A stretch of 64,000 nt of DNA from Capitulum mitella (GCA_030062745.1 CP099850.1:9987538-10051537); one strand, 5' to 3'; positions 50,500 through 63,021 are shown, counted from the first letter of the stretch. The notes: generated from the sequence alone by a model not told the origin. Made by a program: numbers and translations.

Positions 50500-50730
50500 T
50501 ATGCTGCCGGTCCCACGATGCCCGGCGTCATCTGACCGCTGACCCCCGTGCCGTTTACGTAAGAGGCGCGGGCCTAATAGGCGCCGGCAATGCAAACACG
50601 GCAACTGTAAACGTAATTGATGTCGGCTCGGCGCGGCATGAAAATTAAAACCATTTTGTTCACGTCGCTCCTCAATGGATAATGGCGCCCCATTATATCG
50701 AACCCGTTTGATTGTTGTCATTCACTGCGT
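50500..50730. promoter_or_regulatory. Candidate intronic regulatory patch
   Basis: Within 230 bases there are GTTTACGTAAG, GGCAATGCAAACACG, CTGTAAACGTAATTGATG, ATGAAAATTAAAACC and TCAATGGATAATGG. These are forkhead-like, octamer-like and homeodomain-like words in non-repetitive sequence. This is inference from motifs. Confidence 0.3.
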
Positions 50731-51773
50731 GCGGACGCTGCAGATTTTATCGTCGCGCCAGGCGTAAAACGTGAGTTACGGCGACGGAGTACAGCCGCCC
50801 TGCCGGCGCCGTGCGGCTGCCGGCTCGGACCCGGCCGCGCGCCCCGCCGGCACAATGGCGCACTGCGCCGCCAGTGTCGCCGCCGCGCCGCGAACGCTGC
50901 GGGTCACGTGTGACGGCTACCGGAGGCGCGCCCCCCGCCGGCGCGGCGGCCGGGTCGGCAGGCCGCCACCCCGCGCGATCGTAAAGAGCGTCACGCCGCC
51001 CGCCGCGACGCGGCGCAGTAAATCGGCGATCGCTGACCGACCGGCCAGCTGCGGCGGATGTCACCGCTCCTGCAGTCGCTGGGAAATTCCAGCCGGCAGT
51101 CGATCAGGAGCGCCCAGAGGAGGATGCATTCGGACAGCAGGTGGGGAAGCCGGTGTTTCAAGGACGCTGAGGTAGTGAAGATGCGTGAACAATGTGGGAA
51201 TCAATCGTTATTTCGTCGGACGCGCGTCATAATCTTCGGAAAGTTGTTCTTTACGCAGCTGTTGAAAACTTCGTAATTTCAGCTTTTGCTGCCACAAAAA
51301 GAGCAGCGAAAAAATTAGAGAACACCGAAGGAAAAAGCTTTGAGCGGAAAGACATCTGACCACACAGTGAGAATGCGACGAAATCGCCTGTCCTGGAAGA
51401 GGTAACTGAACGTTTGTTCGTTTTATGAACGGTAGTATTTCCGCATTTGAAGTGAAACGGTGTTAGACATTTTTTAGGGCCATCATTGAGTTCTAAAAGC
51501 AGTTGAGATGCGTTAAAGGCTAGATACAACGGATGCTGCCAGATATATTCTGGAGCCTACGATATCGAGCCATCTTCGTTCATAACTGGGGTTAGAGCGG
51601 ATATGATCATGGGCTTAGTCTTTCCCAAAAGGGATTATTCCGGGAGATTTGGTGACGACTGGACCGTACGGACAGGTGCGCATTGTCTCGTTTTCTCCTT
51701 TTCTACGGGCCTTGATCCGTCTGGTGCAGCACAAACAAACCACGCACGGATCCATGGTCCGAGGTGTCCTTTG

Positions 51774-52270
51774 TGACGTCACGGCAGTCGGCACCGTGAA
51801 AATGTCCGTTTTCTGCTCTGCATCAGAACAAGGGTGTAATTTTGTGGAGCAGCAGGGCGTTCCAAATTATGAGAATCGACGCTACGTGTGTGGAACGCCT
51901 TGAAAGACGGAAAATCTAGCTAGCGGAAAGATGACGTCACCCTGTGCGCGTCGAATTCTCACACGATTACTGGTTTTCGGTGCGTCAACCTCGGAGTGGG
52001 CCGGGGCCCGACGCCACAAACGCCCCCGTCATTAGACGTATTTGCATGGGAAAAGTGTAACTGTTTGCTTATTTGGACGCAGCCAAATGGGGCACGCCGG
52101 CGTCTTTCGATACGATTAGTGGTCGGGCGCGATTTAATTACGCCGCTCGGCACCGGCCTGTTCCCAGGCTTTCCGCTGATGCGAATTTTAATCGATTTCG
52201 GATCGGCGCGGCGCCGCTGCGCCGTGCGGGCTCGGGTCGCGGGAGGAGGGGAGGGGAGGGGGTGACGTCA
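51774..52270. promoter_or_regulatory. Cluster of three CRE palindromes plus an octamer
   Basis: Perfect TGACGTCA sites lie at 51,774-51,781, 51,932-51,939 and 52,263-52,270, and a perfect octamer ATTTGCAT at 52,040-52,047, all within 500 bases of intron 3. One CRE is expected by chance in about 65 kb of even composition. A CREB/ATF-responsive intronic element is plausible but unproven. Confidence 0.4.
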
Positions 52271-52480
52271 GCGGGCGCGGGGTCACGCCTGGGCCGGGGT
52301 CGCGGCGGAAATTGCCTGAGTGACCTCCGCTGATGACGGCGCCGCGTACGCCGAACGCGCAGCGGGGCTCATTACCCGGTGTAACTGCCTTCCGCGAACG
52401 ACCGGGCGCGCCGCTTGATTCATCGGGGGGTATTTATGTTTTCGTCAGGTGCTGCGGTGCGGTGGCCGGGCGGGGAGAGC

Positions 52481-52545
52481 GGGTGGGGGTGGGGGGGGGG
52501 CAATCACGGCGGCTAATGACCGCCGCCGCCGCCGCCGCCGCCGCA
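52481..52545 (+). repeat. G-rich tract followed by GCC run
   Basis: GGG-T-GGGGG-T-G10 at 52,481-52,500 can form a quadruplex on the plus strand. A run of about nine GCC units follows at about 52,517-52,545. Confidence 0.7.
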
Positions 52546-53419
52546 AAAACAACGGCCGCCGCGAGATGCCGGCGCCGCTCGGCCGCGCGCCGTGCAAAAA
52601 TTCTGCACCCGGTTTTTACGCGATGAATGTGGAAGGCGTGGCCCACTGATAGTCTCAAGGTGAGGTTTTTGCGCGCGGAATGCGCATCGTTGTGTCGGCA
52701 TACATTACGGCCGGAAAAGCCGCTCCGACGCCGCCGACGGCGTCACGTTGTGATGTTGGCGGTACCTCCAGGCGAAAATGGCGCGAAAGGCTCCGTGGCG
52801 GCACGGAAGCCGTCGGTCGACGTCGGCGAAGTTGGCGCGCCGACCGCGAGCTTGCGGCTCGCCTTGCCGCGGGGCGACGCACGCGGCAGTGGACGCACGG
52901 CCCCGTGAGAACGGAACCGGAGCCGGCGTCGCGAGCGTCTTTGTGGGTCACGCTGCCGGCGCGCCGGTTTTATACAGACCCTTTAACATGTTAATCCTCC
53001 GGCCGACCGGCCCTGCTACCATCTCATGGCGGCCACCGCCGCCCGCGACGCCGCTTGCACAAGAATTAAATGCAATGATCGTAAAATTCAGCGCGACGGT
53101 CTCGCAACGGGACTGGCTGAACAGCGCGATAGATCAGGGCGGCGCGGTCCCGCCCTGCAGCCGTGACCCTGACGGCCGCGACGGAACAGGAGCGCGGGTA
53201 GAGCCGGGGCCGACGCGGAGCGGGGCCGAGGGATAGGGTGCTCAGCCGTGCATTGTTCTGCGTACTCGAAATCGCTGGGGTACTCACTCGGCAGGGTTCC
53301 TTGTTGGACGAGACACAATCGGTGCTCGGTCAAGTGTGGGGTGCTGTAGCACCAAGAGAAGAACATAAACGCTCCACCCATGGCTGGGAGCCAGTGTGGG
53401 GACGAAGAGTCGGGTCCAT

Positions 53420-53560
53420 AGCAGCCCAGCTTAGCAGGTAGCTGGGTCTGAAGCTAGGACCGGAGCTTAGTCGGGAGCTGGAACTGGAGCTGGGCCCGGC
53501 ATTGGGACTGGAACTGAGACCGGAGCCGGGAGCAAAGCGAAACCCGTAGCGGACCCCTGA
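53420..53560 (+). repeat. Degenerate GAGCTGGAACTG-type repeat
   Basis: Six- and twelve-base words (GGAGCTGGAACTG, GGAGCTTAGTCGG, GGGACTGGAACTGAGACCGG) alternate over about 140 bases. It resembles the decayed GACCGG-type arrays near 8.6 and 16.8 kb. Confidence 0.5.
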
Positions 53561-54104
53561 GCCGGCACAGGACGGAACACGGATGGGTTTGAGCTGTGTA
53601 ACTTGGCGAAACTTAGGCAATAGCTGGGTCCAGAGACGGGATGTGAGACATCTGTTTTGCGAAGAAGGCTGATTTCAAAACAGAAAAAAGCACGCGACCA
53701 GAAGATGGGTCTCAGTAGTCCCAGACACCCGACCTGTGACCAGAGAATGTTGCTGGCCTCAGAGCCAATAATGTATCGCTGGAGCCTGACGGGAGCCCCC
53801 GTGGCCGGGCGGGCGGGGCCAACACCTGGCCCGAACAGACGTGCTGCGAGGCGGCCTCTGGCCAGGCCGGGCCGGGCGGGCCGCCGGCCGCCGGCCTGAC
53901 AGCGATATGGTCCGGTCCGAGAGTCCAGTTACCTGGCGATCCTGGCCTCTCTCCGGGCGGCCGTGAGCAGCTATCTCCGCGGCTGGCACGGGGGAGGGGA
54001 GGGCAGCCGGGCGCAGGCAGGCAGAACGATCGCGGCCCGACAGGACGAGGATATAATCAGAATACGTCAGGTGAACCGTCAAATCAGCCAGAACCGGCCG
54101 CGCC

Positions 54105-54107
<3 letters not shown>

Positions 54108-54157
<50 letters not shown>
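54108..54157 (+). repeat. CT microsatellite
   Basis: About 25 TC units are followed by another 150 bases of C/T-rich sequence with CTCTCTCC blocks. Confidence 0.95.
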
Positions 54158-54159
<2 letters not shown>

Positions 54160-55011
54160 CTCCCCTCCCCTCTCTCTCCCACTCTTCTCTCTCTCCCCTC
54201 TCCTCCTCGCTCTCCGTCTCACTTTTCTCTCCTCTCTCTGCCTTCCTGCCCTTTCATCACCACTCTCTCTCGTCTGCCTCTCCTGTACCCTCTCGCTGCG
54301 TCTCTCTCCCCTCTCGCCGTCCCTCTGTGTTACGACTGGGGCCGGGCCGTCACGGTGCGTGACGCCTCCTCGCCGGACGCGGCTCGTTCGCCCTGACGTA
54401 ACAGCGGCCGCGCGCCGCCACGGATCGACGGAGAAACGCGGCCGGCCGGCCGGCGCGCGGTTTTGATACATCGGTGAAACCTGTCCGGTTTATCGTCATC
54501 TGGAGGGCGCGTCGCGGCCGGCTGCGGTCGGCGCGCGGCCGTTTTCGGCGCGGCGGCGACGTTTGCGGTGCGCGCCGTTCCCATGTCGCCGTCCGTTTTC
54601 CATACGTCCCCGTGTGATCGGCGCCAGTGTGTCAGGCCGGCGGCCGGTCAGCGTCCGCGCCGCCGGCCGCCGGCCCAGTGGTCCACGCTCAGCCGTCGCA
54701 CGGCTGGAGCGCGCTCGGTGGTCGGAGGGCTGAGCACGCCCGTGATTGGTCACTTTACGCATCACTGGCTGCCACACTCAGTGTCACCCTGGCTGAGTCG
54801 CCCACGGATTAGCTTGCTGGTCTCACGCTGATGCCTCGGTCGGAACCCGCTTGCCTGTGACTTCAAAGCCTTCCGTGCAGTGAGCCGATGCCCACAAGTC
54901 CTGCGAGTTTATCGTCTCGCGTTCTGGGATTCATAAGCTCTTCTCCGTTCGCCTGGGGCTGGCCGTCCTGAGAGATCAGACTGGGTTCCCTTGCGAGCTG
55001 GGCCTACACCG

Positions 55012-55040
55012 CCGGGCCGGGCCGGGCCGGGCCGGGCCGC
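55012..55040 (+). repeat. GGGCC pentanucleotide repeat
   Basis: About six GGGCC units lie in tandem in a CpG-rich block. Confidence 0.85.
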
Positions 55041-55320
55041 CGGCCGGTGTTTGTGCGGGGGCGGCCGGATCAGGCGGGTCCGCTCTGATGGAATCTGATG
55101 GACAGCGCCGCCGCCACGCCGCGGCACGCCCCGCCCGGCCGCCGCCGCCGCCGACGACCGAAATTAATGGACAGAGCAGGAGGCGGGCCGAGAGCGGCGG
55201 CTCCGCTCGCCGCCCGGCTGTCTCCGCAGGCCAGGCTCCGCGACCGCCGCGGTCTTCAGGCCGTCATGTGGCGTGACGCTCCTGCGCTCGCCAGGCTGAT
55301 CTCAAAGACGCCTCCCAGTT

Positions 55321-55520
55321 GTCACGTGACTGGTCGGAAACCGCGCCCCATGTCGAGCGACTCGTCGAGACTCCACCCGGCTGTCACGTGACGGCCAACG
55401 AGATACGTAAGATCGTCACGTGGCTGTCCGCGAGGCGCTGCCCATTAGTTCCGTGACTGTCCGCTAGCACAGAACCGCGATCACGTGGCGGCCACAATTC
55501 ACGTCCGTTTGTCACGTGAC
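55321..55520. promoter_or_regulatory. Periodic E-box array (five CACGTG)
   Basis: CACGTG occurs at 55,323, 55,385, 55,417, 55,482 and 55,513. Three copies are full GTCACGTGAC palindromes (55,321, 55,383 and 55,511), the optimal site for bHLH-zip proteins of the USF/MITF/TFE type. The spacings are 62, 32, 65 and 31, all near multiples of 32. Partly matching words (GTCGAGCGACT, CCGTGACTGTCC) sit near the empty positions. This looks like a decayed tandem repeat of about 32 bases whose E-box core has been kept, or has drifted least. Confidence 0.6.
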
Positions 55521-55580
55521 TGTCGACATGCCGGCGTCCGGCGGTCGGGAGAGGGCGCGGCGGCCTCTCGGCGGGGTGAC

Positions 55581-55592
55581 GGGGGGGGGGGG
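55581..55592 (+). repeat. Poly-G tract
   Basis: A run of 12 G lies just after GCGGGGTGAC in a CpG-rich block. It is likely to be length-variable. Confidence 0.85.
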
Positions 55593-56479
55593 CGCCGTGT
55601 CCGCCGAGATTCGGCCGGTCACCGTCGCCTAATTACCGGGCCGGTGGCGGCGTGTCCGGACAATCGGGCCGTATCGCGCCGCTATCGCCGCTTGTCGCCG
55701 GAGCGCGCGGCCCGGTCGGACCGGCCGGCGGCGGGCGCATCAGCTAGGGGGTCAGCGGTTGCGGTTGCGGCCCGGTGGCGGGGCAGGCCTGGAAACCTGC
55801 ATCCTGGGACGACCCGTCTGCTAGGGTCTGGGACGGCCGGCGGCGGCGTGAATTCCGCGCGCGTAAATTCCCGCCATGGCCGATAAAATCCGGCGCAGAG
55901 GACGTGGACCGCCAACGTTATATATAGGTCGTATTCGGCTGGGAGCCGTCTTCTATGGCGCCCGTTATAGTAAAACCCACTATGTAGTGAATCATGTCGG
56001 CGTAACGGCTTACGAGCCGCTTCGGATCGACTCCCGCTTAATATGGAGCCGGGGCCGGGGAACCGGCGGCGCCGGCCGCCGCTCCAGAGAAAGGTCGACG
56101 CGGTGACCACGGTCCGGCGCGATGATCGCTTTATGGGGCCGGCCGGGGACCGGGTGGCCCCGCCCGACGCGGCGCGGCCCCAATCCGCGGCGTTTATGAC
56201 GCGCTGCCACGATTTTTGTCCGGCGCGGCGGCACATCAAAGCGGTGGCGGCGCGCCGCCGCGCGGCCCGGATGCAGGTCGAGATGGGCCGATCAGATGGC
56301 CCGGATGCAGGCGGAGATGCGCCGGGGAGATACCGCGCGCCGCGCCGGCCGCTAACTAACCGCGGCGGCCGTCGACCGCCGGCCACCGGCGCCGGCGCCC
56401 AGGCGAATCGGCTCGGCCGGGCTAATGCGTTCTGCGGTAGTCGACGGGCGGCGGATGAAGAGCCGACCGCCGCCGCTCG

Positions 56480-56670
56480 CATCTGATGTGTATACATTTG
56501 CGAACGCGGCGCGGTAAACGGCGGCAATGTCAATACACCTCTGACGATGTTCCGACGACAAAATAAACAGCACAGAGCGGAAAATGGCCTTCTGTTAGTG
56601 AGCGCGGATAAATAAACAGGCGGTGGCCGCACGGCTGCAATTCGATACCGCTAATAAACGGAGGCACCTG
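56480..56670. promoter_or_regulatory. Candidate patch with forkhead-like words
   Basis: AAAATAAACAGCAC, GATAAATAAACAGG and GCTAATAAACGG are three close matches to the forkhead core (RTAAAYA), within about 110 bases beside a CpG-rich block. Function is inferred from motifs only. Confidence 0.3.
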
Positions 56671-57903
56671 TGCTCGGCGGTCGCGCCCTATCCTCGCAAT
56701 GACAAATCAGCCGAATGGCGCCGGCCGTTCTGGTGGGTCAGCCGAGCCTGACGCCGGCGTAACACAGACCAAAGCCAGCAGAACACCGGTGAACAACGCG
56801 CGAACATCAGTACGACACGGGAAAGACTTCGGGCAGAATGAAACACACCAACGGAATGTCGACGAAATTCGGGCAGAATAACTGCAAAATGCCGACGTCG
56901 TAGCGGCAGATTGCCATCAGAATGTCGGCAGAGTGCCGGCAGAACACCGGTCACCGACGGGGCTCAGTGCACCTCTCGAGACGCTCGGTACGCGTCTGGC
57001 TTGTGCCCGCGGCTTGGCGCGTCGGGGTTAGTGTCTCGACTGCCTGCTGCCGGTCGCAGAAGGCGGCAGGCTAGTCAGGAGGACGCGGAGAAGGACGCGG
57101 CTGCCGAGCGCACCAGAGAAGAAGTGAAGGAGAGGCGCCTCCAGCCGGGTCCGGAGCCTTGCCGATGGCGGCTGACTGTGCTCTGCCGCTGCCGCCGGGA
57201 GCCGGCTCTAATTACGGCATTCCTGGTCGGCCGGCGCGGCGCGTCCGCTGGCCGCCGGCCGGCCGCCGCCGCCGCGCGCCGCCCTGATTGACAGATCTAT
57301 TTCCACGTGCCGCCGGCCGGCAGACGAGGCGGCCGCAAAAACGGCCGCTTCTTGTCGGCGCCGCGCCCGGCGGCCGCCGCTTCTTGTTGGCGCGTTTTTT
57401 TCGCCGCCGGCCGGATGCTGGGTCGCCGCGGCCGGCGGCGGGCGCGCACCGGCCGGCGCCGCGCCGCCGAAATCGGTGACAAATCCAGGCCCGGCTGCGC
57501 CGACCTGTCGATAATGGACAGCCGAAACGGAATAACAGGCGATTTCACGGCCGGTAATTGCCTGCCCTGGCGGCTACCAGGCGAGAGGCCAATCGCCGGG
57601 CGCCAAACAACGGCCACCGCCGCCCTCTCCGCCCGCACCTTTCCCAGGGGGCCATGGGAACGGCACGACGCCGGCGACGCGGCGACTGCGGCAGCGCTGC
57701 GGCGCCGTCGCCGGGCGGCCGCCGCCGCCGCCGAGCGCGGCCGGCCCCCCGCCGGCGGCGGCGGCCGCCGGCGCCCAGCTGACGCAACGGTCGGCCGCGC
57801 CGCCGGCGTCGGCGGCGGCGGCCGCCGCCGGCCACGGCCGTACTACGTAGTAGATGCGGCCGATAGAGCGCGACCCGGGGCGGCGGCGACCGCGGCGTCA
57901 ATG

Positions 57904-57906
57904 GGC

Positions 57907-57960
<54 letters not shown>
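57904..57960 (+). repeat. GGC trinucleotide repeat
   Basis: About 19 GGC-type units with two AGC/GGT interruptions. The frame gives poly-Gly but there are no splice sites or upstream coding signal. Confidence 0.85.
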
Positions 57961-57961
<1 letters not shown>

Positions 57962-60707
57962 GTTTGCTCGGCGCCGCTGCGCCGTGTTTGCTGGGCGGCG
58001 GCGGCCGTGTCGGCGCATGGCGACGCCGGCTGCTGCACGGCGGCCGCAGCCGCGCCGGCTGCAGGGGCTCGCCGCCGCCGCCGCCGCCGCCGCTGCAGCG
58101 CCCGCCGACCCGTATTAGCTGATAGTAATGCCCTCGATTACGAGAGTCATAAGCGGTGGCCCGGCATGCGGAGAGGCTGTAATTAGCCTAATGTAACAGG
58201 CCGCGAACGTTTTCCAATACAATACCGTGGGCGAAACTGGCGGTCACCGTTGCCGGCCGGGCGGCTTTTCTTGGAAGCCGTCCTCCCCCCCGGTCGGCCG
58301 CTACTCGCCGCCCGCGGCGGCCGGGGCGGGGCGCGGAGACCCCGCTGCACAATGGCGCCCAGCCGATCTGGGGAGACTGCGAGAGCGGGTCTCCGCCGCG
58401 AGATGAACGCCCCGAGGCGGTGCCCGACCCGAAATGGACACGTTCCGTGTTGGCCACCACTTAGCCACTCTGCTGTATGTTCTTCGTTATGCTCAGACCC
58501 GCAATTTATTGCTAATGACTCGAGGCTTCATAATCCTACAAATATTTTTATTGCGTAATGAGGTAAAATTACGGTTGTTGATCTTTATGATAGGGGAAGC
58601 ACGGCCGTGTTGGGGTCCGTGCATGTGCGCAAACGGTGCCGTTTCGGGGGCCGCCGTCGAGAGCGAGCTCGGCTCAAGGGCACCACGCTCTCGGGTCACG
58701 ACCCGGCGGTGCGCAGCGCTCCCTGGCCGGCCCGGCTGCGCCGCACGGCGCTGCGCACTCGGAGACTGCGCCGGGCGGGCGGGCGCTAGCACCGGCCGGC
58801 CGATCGTGCCGCCCCGGGCGACTGCACGTGGCGTCGTGACGCTATGACAGCTTCATATCGGGTTGTGACAGCTTTACGGCGCGTTGCCCGCTTTACGAGC
58901 GCTGCCGCGTCGCGGCGGCCGGCCGGCCGGTGCCTGATTGGCGGTCGGGTTTATCACCTGGCGAGGCCGCCGGGCTGCCGTTACGGCGCCATGAATTCTC
59001 GGCTACAAGCGCCGGTGCCGGAGATTTTGGCCGCAGCCCAAACTCTCGCGCCAGAAGGACTCGCCTGATCGCTGGCCGGCCCAGGTGGCCGCCTCCATGG
59101 GAACGCACTGTACCCAACGATGTGGAGCGCCCAAAAACTCGCAATGAAAGTAAAATTATTGCAAATAGCTACTAAGATATCGCAACATTCATTATAACGT
59201 AGCCATTGGAACAGATAGTCGTTCATTCAGCCAGTTTTTTCAAGAGAAAAACGGATAGGAACACACCGTTCCCATTGACATGTCATCAGTATCATGCCAC
59301 CTACGCAATTCCATGGTGTTCATTGGTCCAAGTCATTTAATCATATTTCCCAATGCCAGTGCCCTAACTTTATGTATGTGTCCGGATTCTTGCGGGCTGA
59401 ATCCACGTGGGCTGCTGCCAAGTATTCACTTTACTATTTCAACATCGTGAATCTCGCGTAACTTCTTTGGCTTCACACGCGCTCAACTGGTGCGTGACCC
59501 GCTGGCCGGGCGGACCGAGCGCTCGGCGGCTGCGTGCCGGGCCGGCGTTGCGTGTCGGCCCGCTGGGCCGGCTCTCACGGCCTTTTGTCGCGGCCGATCG
59601 GCCGGCGCGGCGAATCGTGTCGCCACCGGCGCCGGCGACTCTGTATTCATGAAGGATCCGGGCGGCGATCTGTCACGCGGCCACCGCGGCTCCGATCGGA
59701 AAATCAATGACGGCCGGCAGTGACGAGTCGGCCGCCGATCCGTCAGCGGAGACGCCGCGACGCTCGGCCGGTCGGCCGGCAGCGCCGGGCCGGGCCGGGC
59801 AGTCCTGCCTCTGTCCCGCCGCCATCCATCGCTGCGACGGGCCGCGTCGGCCGCGTTGTGACAGCTTGGCTGGTGTCAGCGCGACGTGCGCAGGGTGCGC
59901 GGCCCGTCGGCGGCCGGTGCGGCCATTGTGGCGCAATGTCGCCCGGCCGCGGTTGATGGATGCCGGCCGATGTTTCGACGGTGCGCCGCCGCCGCCGCCA
60001 CGGCCGCCGCCGCAGTCGCCGCTGCGTTTTGCGGCCCGTGAGAGCGGCGCGTAATCGAGGCCGAATCGCGCCGAAGATGTATGGGCTTTGCCCCAATATG
60101 GCGACGAGCGGGCACCCGTACCCTACTGGGCCGATAACAGTGGCCCGTACATCATTAGTTGTTTGATTTATTTCGTCGGACGCGCGATTTCCGGGCAGAT
60201 AGAGCGGCGCGTCTTCGGCCGTGTTTGTCCGATTTTCGGCTTGGAGAGAGGGGCGAGCTGGACCGGACTATTCGGGCTGGAGGAACACGGCAAAACCTTA
60301 TAAATATAGAACTTTTAATTAATTTGTACCATTTTTATTAACTTGTATGTAAGACCGGTGAATCAGAGGATTCGTAAGATTCGTATTGGATCGGTAAAAA
60401 AAGAACTCAACATGTGACAGACCAGGGACGTCGTTGTCTGTAAATGACTGGACTGGCCGAGCCGAGGGCATGACAACCTAATTTCCCCCAAATAAGTGTG
60501 TTTCTGAATGGATTTAGCCCTTTTTATTTTGACCAACGGAAATCTTTTAGTTTTTTGTTACTATTTATCGAATTAAAAATTTCATTTATCTTCATGTATG
60601 TAGGTACATATGCGTATGCATGGAAGATTGAAAGAAAGATAGATACATCGATTTAGACTTTATGCTTTACTTTCTGCCTATCTGTTACCTATTGCGGCCG
60701 CTCTTTA

Positions 60708-60715
60708 TGACGTCA
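60708..60715. promoter_or_regulatory. CRE palindrome TGACGTCA
   Basis: A perfect CRE palindrome lies in AT-rich DNA of intron 3. Binding is inferred from the motif only. Confidence 0.3.
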
Positions 60716-61580
60716 TTATTACTCATTTTCGTGTAAAACTGGCGGAAAATATTGGGGTCCCAGTCCAACGTGAGGGACGGGCAAATCAACACTGGTTGGG
60801 CAAGGCCCGCTCAAAAGAATACAAATCGACACCCCTGTGATTGGTGGTGTTTTCTAGTAAAAGATAGTTGATGTTAATGGTCCGGTTTGCAGTTGAGAAG
60901 CTCAGTCGATGGAATTTATAAACTTCGTTTGCGACAAACAGTAACACTGCTAAAACAGAAGCGTGGTCCGATGATCCATGTTTTGGATACGGCTCAGTAT
61001 TAACAGTCATTTAAGAATGCAACTGCTTAACGCGCACGGTGCACGTCCCGTTCAGCCACGGCTCACCGTGGTCTTGTAGCTTCTTTTGTCATTGTCATTT
61101 ATGTCATCACTTCAGACCAGCAGAAGGGCGGAAATCTTGTGTGTAATGGTATGTAAAGAAAAAAAAGACAATTGCCAATTTCCCTTTCCGGGACAGGATT
61201 TGGTAGCACAGTGGTTGCGGGAACAACAGTTTGGTTATACACAATCATGGCGCACGTATTTCGAATAGGGCGTAAGCATCATGTGCTGCGTTGCGCGCGA
61301 AAGTGCGAAGGCAATGGTATAACGTGTGCGTGTGATTATGTGTTTTTAGCTGATTTTTATGGATTCTGACGATAGTATGAGTTATGGCCTGGTAAGTTCA
61401 GTGTTCAGGGAAAGAATTGTGCCCATTACCAAATAGCTTTGCGGTTTGGTTGACCTGCCAGTTTGTGCTGCCATTGACCGTTTTGTAAACAACCACCTGT
61501 TAGCATTGCTAATACGTTGACCTGATATTCAGCAACTTGCTGTGCTTTGTGGTGATAACTACACACTTGATAAATCTTCG

Positions 61581-63021
61581 CCAATGATGAATAAAGTTAC
61601 AGGAACTCTGAACCATCTGTGATGCCCTCCAATTGAACACATTGAACATAGGGCTTGTTAAGAAGTCAATTTAGTTATTTCCTGCTGATATTTCTAAGGT
61701 AGACATGACATGAGTAATGAACAAATTTTGATGACTGTGTCTCTATGTTGCCACAAAATTTTGGTACATTTAAGCTTATTTTGATAAGTTACATTGTGGC
61801 ATTGCCAAAATGTGTCAATGTACTTTAAGGGACCTGTACTCATATGTATTGTGGTGTAGAAAATTATGTTGAAGGAGATAATTGTTCAACCAAGAGCAAA
61901 GCCAAACTCCACTGGGCAGTGTTATGTGCAGGTTAGTCACTTATCATGCATGGTTCATTTGAAAAAAACTTCTTTTTGCACAAAATGCTACTAATCTCTG
62001 TATTTAAAGTCCTGTATGTCTTCTTGAAAACTTCCACATACCCATTCTGTAACAGAAGATGGCACTGCTTTTTGTCCCACCTGATATATTTCATTTATTG
62101 AAGGTCAGAGTAGGAAATATAGTCCTCTATTTTCATTACTTTGTAGCCTCTGTAGAAGCTGATGCATGTAGATGCTTAAATTGTGTGATTCTTTTATACT
62201 CATCCATCAGTTGTGCATCTGGCATTATCATTGTTCATATTACTTTTGTTAAGGATAACTTCAGATGTGTTATAGATTTACTTACATCTGAGATTTGACT
62301 GTAGTCTTAAAATTGACAAGGTAAAATTAAGCTATTTTTTGTCAAAATAATGCATCAGAAAACCTGTTGTTTGCTTCTTGATGATTTTGGACTGGAAACC
62401 ATTTTCACTGCAGGAAGGAAAGTCACCTAGTTTGAATTGTTGCAGCCATCCATTGAACCATTTTTTGTGATACTGACAGCATTGAAATGATCAGGGTGTT
62501 GCCAGTACAGCCTGAATGCATTGTGTGCAATGCTAAACAAACATAGTATGATATAGCCAATTTTTGTGGTTCACATGTAATGGCATCATTTGTGCTGAAT
62601 TGATGTTTTGGGTTTTTCTGTGTTTTGGTACAGGATTCCACAGTTTAATTCTGTCAGACAGGATTTTTGTTGACCTATGCTGCTTATTTAGCTCCCAGCA
62701 TTGGAAATTCTTGTTTCCTTTTCAGTATCATGCAACATTTTACTGTTTTGCATTGTAAAAGTATTCCTCTGATCAGTCCATGTATGTGGGAATGGGGGAA
62801 GGGGGTGAAGGAGACATGGCCCTATCCACTGTTTAGGAAATTTTATGTGAACCCTGTGGGAAGAAGCATCTTTTCCCCCCTCCCACACTTTTGGATTTCT
62901 GGATGCTTCTGTATCCCTGGCTCATTCCCAGTTTTTCCTGGCAGTACAACTGAATCTGCAGGCATATAGGAGCAACATCATTTCCAGCTGACAACACCAA
63001 ATGACTGCTGGAAAAATGAGT
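61581..63021. other. CpG-free block of 1,441 bases
   Basis: Reading every line and line junction, I find no CG dinucleotide between the CG at 61,579 and the one at 63,022. At this base composition (about 39 percent G+C) roughly 50 would be expected without depletion, and the surrounding locus is CpG-rich. TG and CA are common throughout. The block has no long open frame, no tandem repeat and no clear terminal repeats. The left edge is gradual (about five CpG in 61,381-61,580) and the right edge is sharp. It ends 86 bases before exon 4. Confidence 0.9.

Noticed and set aside
55682-56632. 316-codon minus-strand open frame
   Set aside because: It is Arg/Ala/Pro-rich in a CpG-rich block with opposing open frames and no recognisable domain.
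57307-58122. 271-codon plus-strand open frame with poly-Gly
   Set aside because: It spans a GGC repeat and GC-rich low-complexity DNA. No splice sites or family match.
61198-61240. tRNA-like A-box word (GGTAGCACAGTGGTT) suggesting a SINE head
   Set aside because: No convincing B box (GGTTCGANNCC) at the right distance and no cloverleaf can be drawn.
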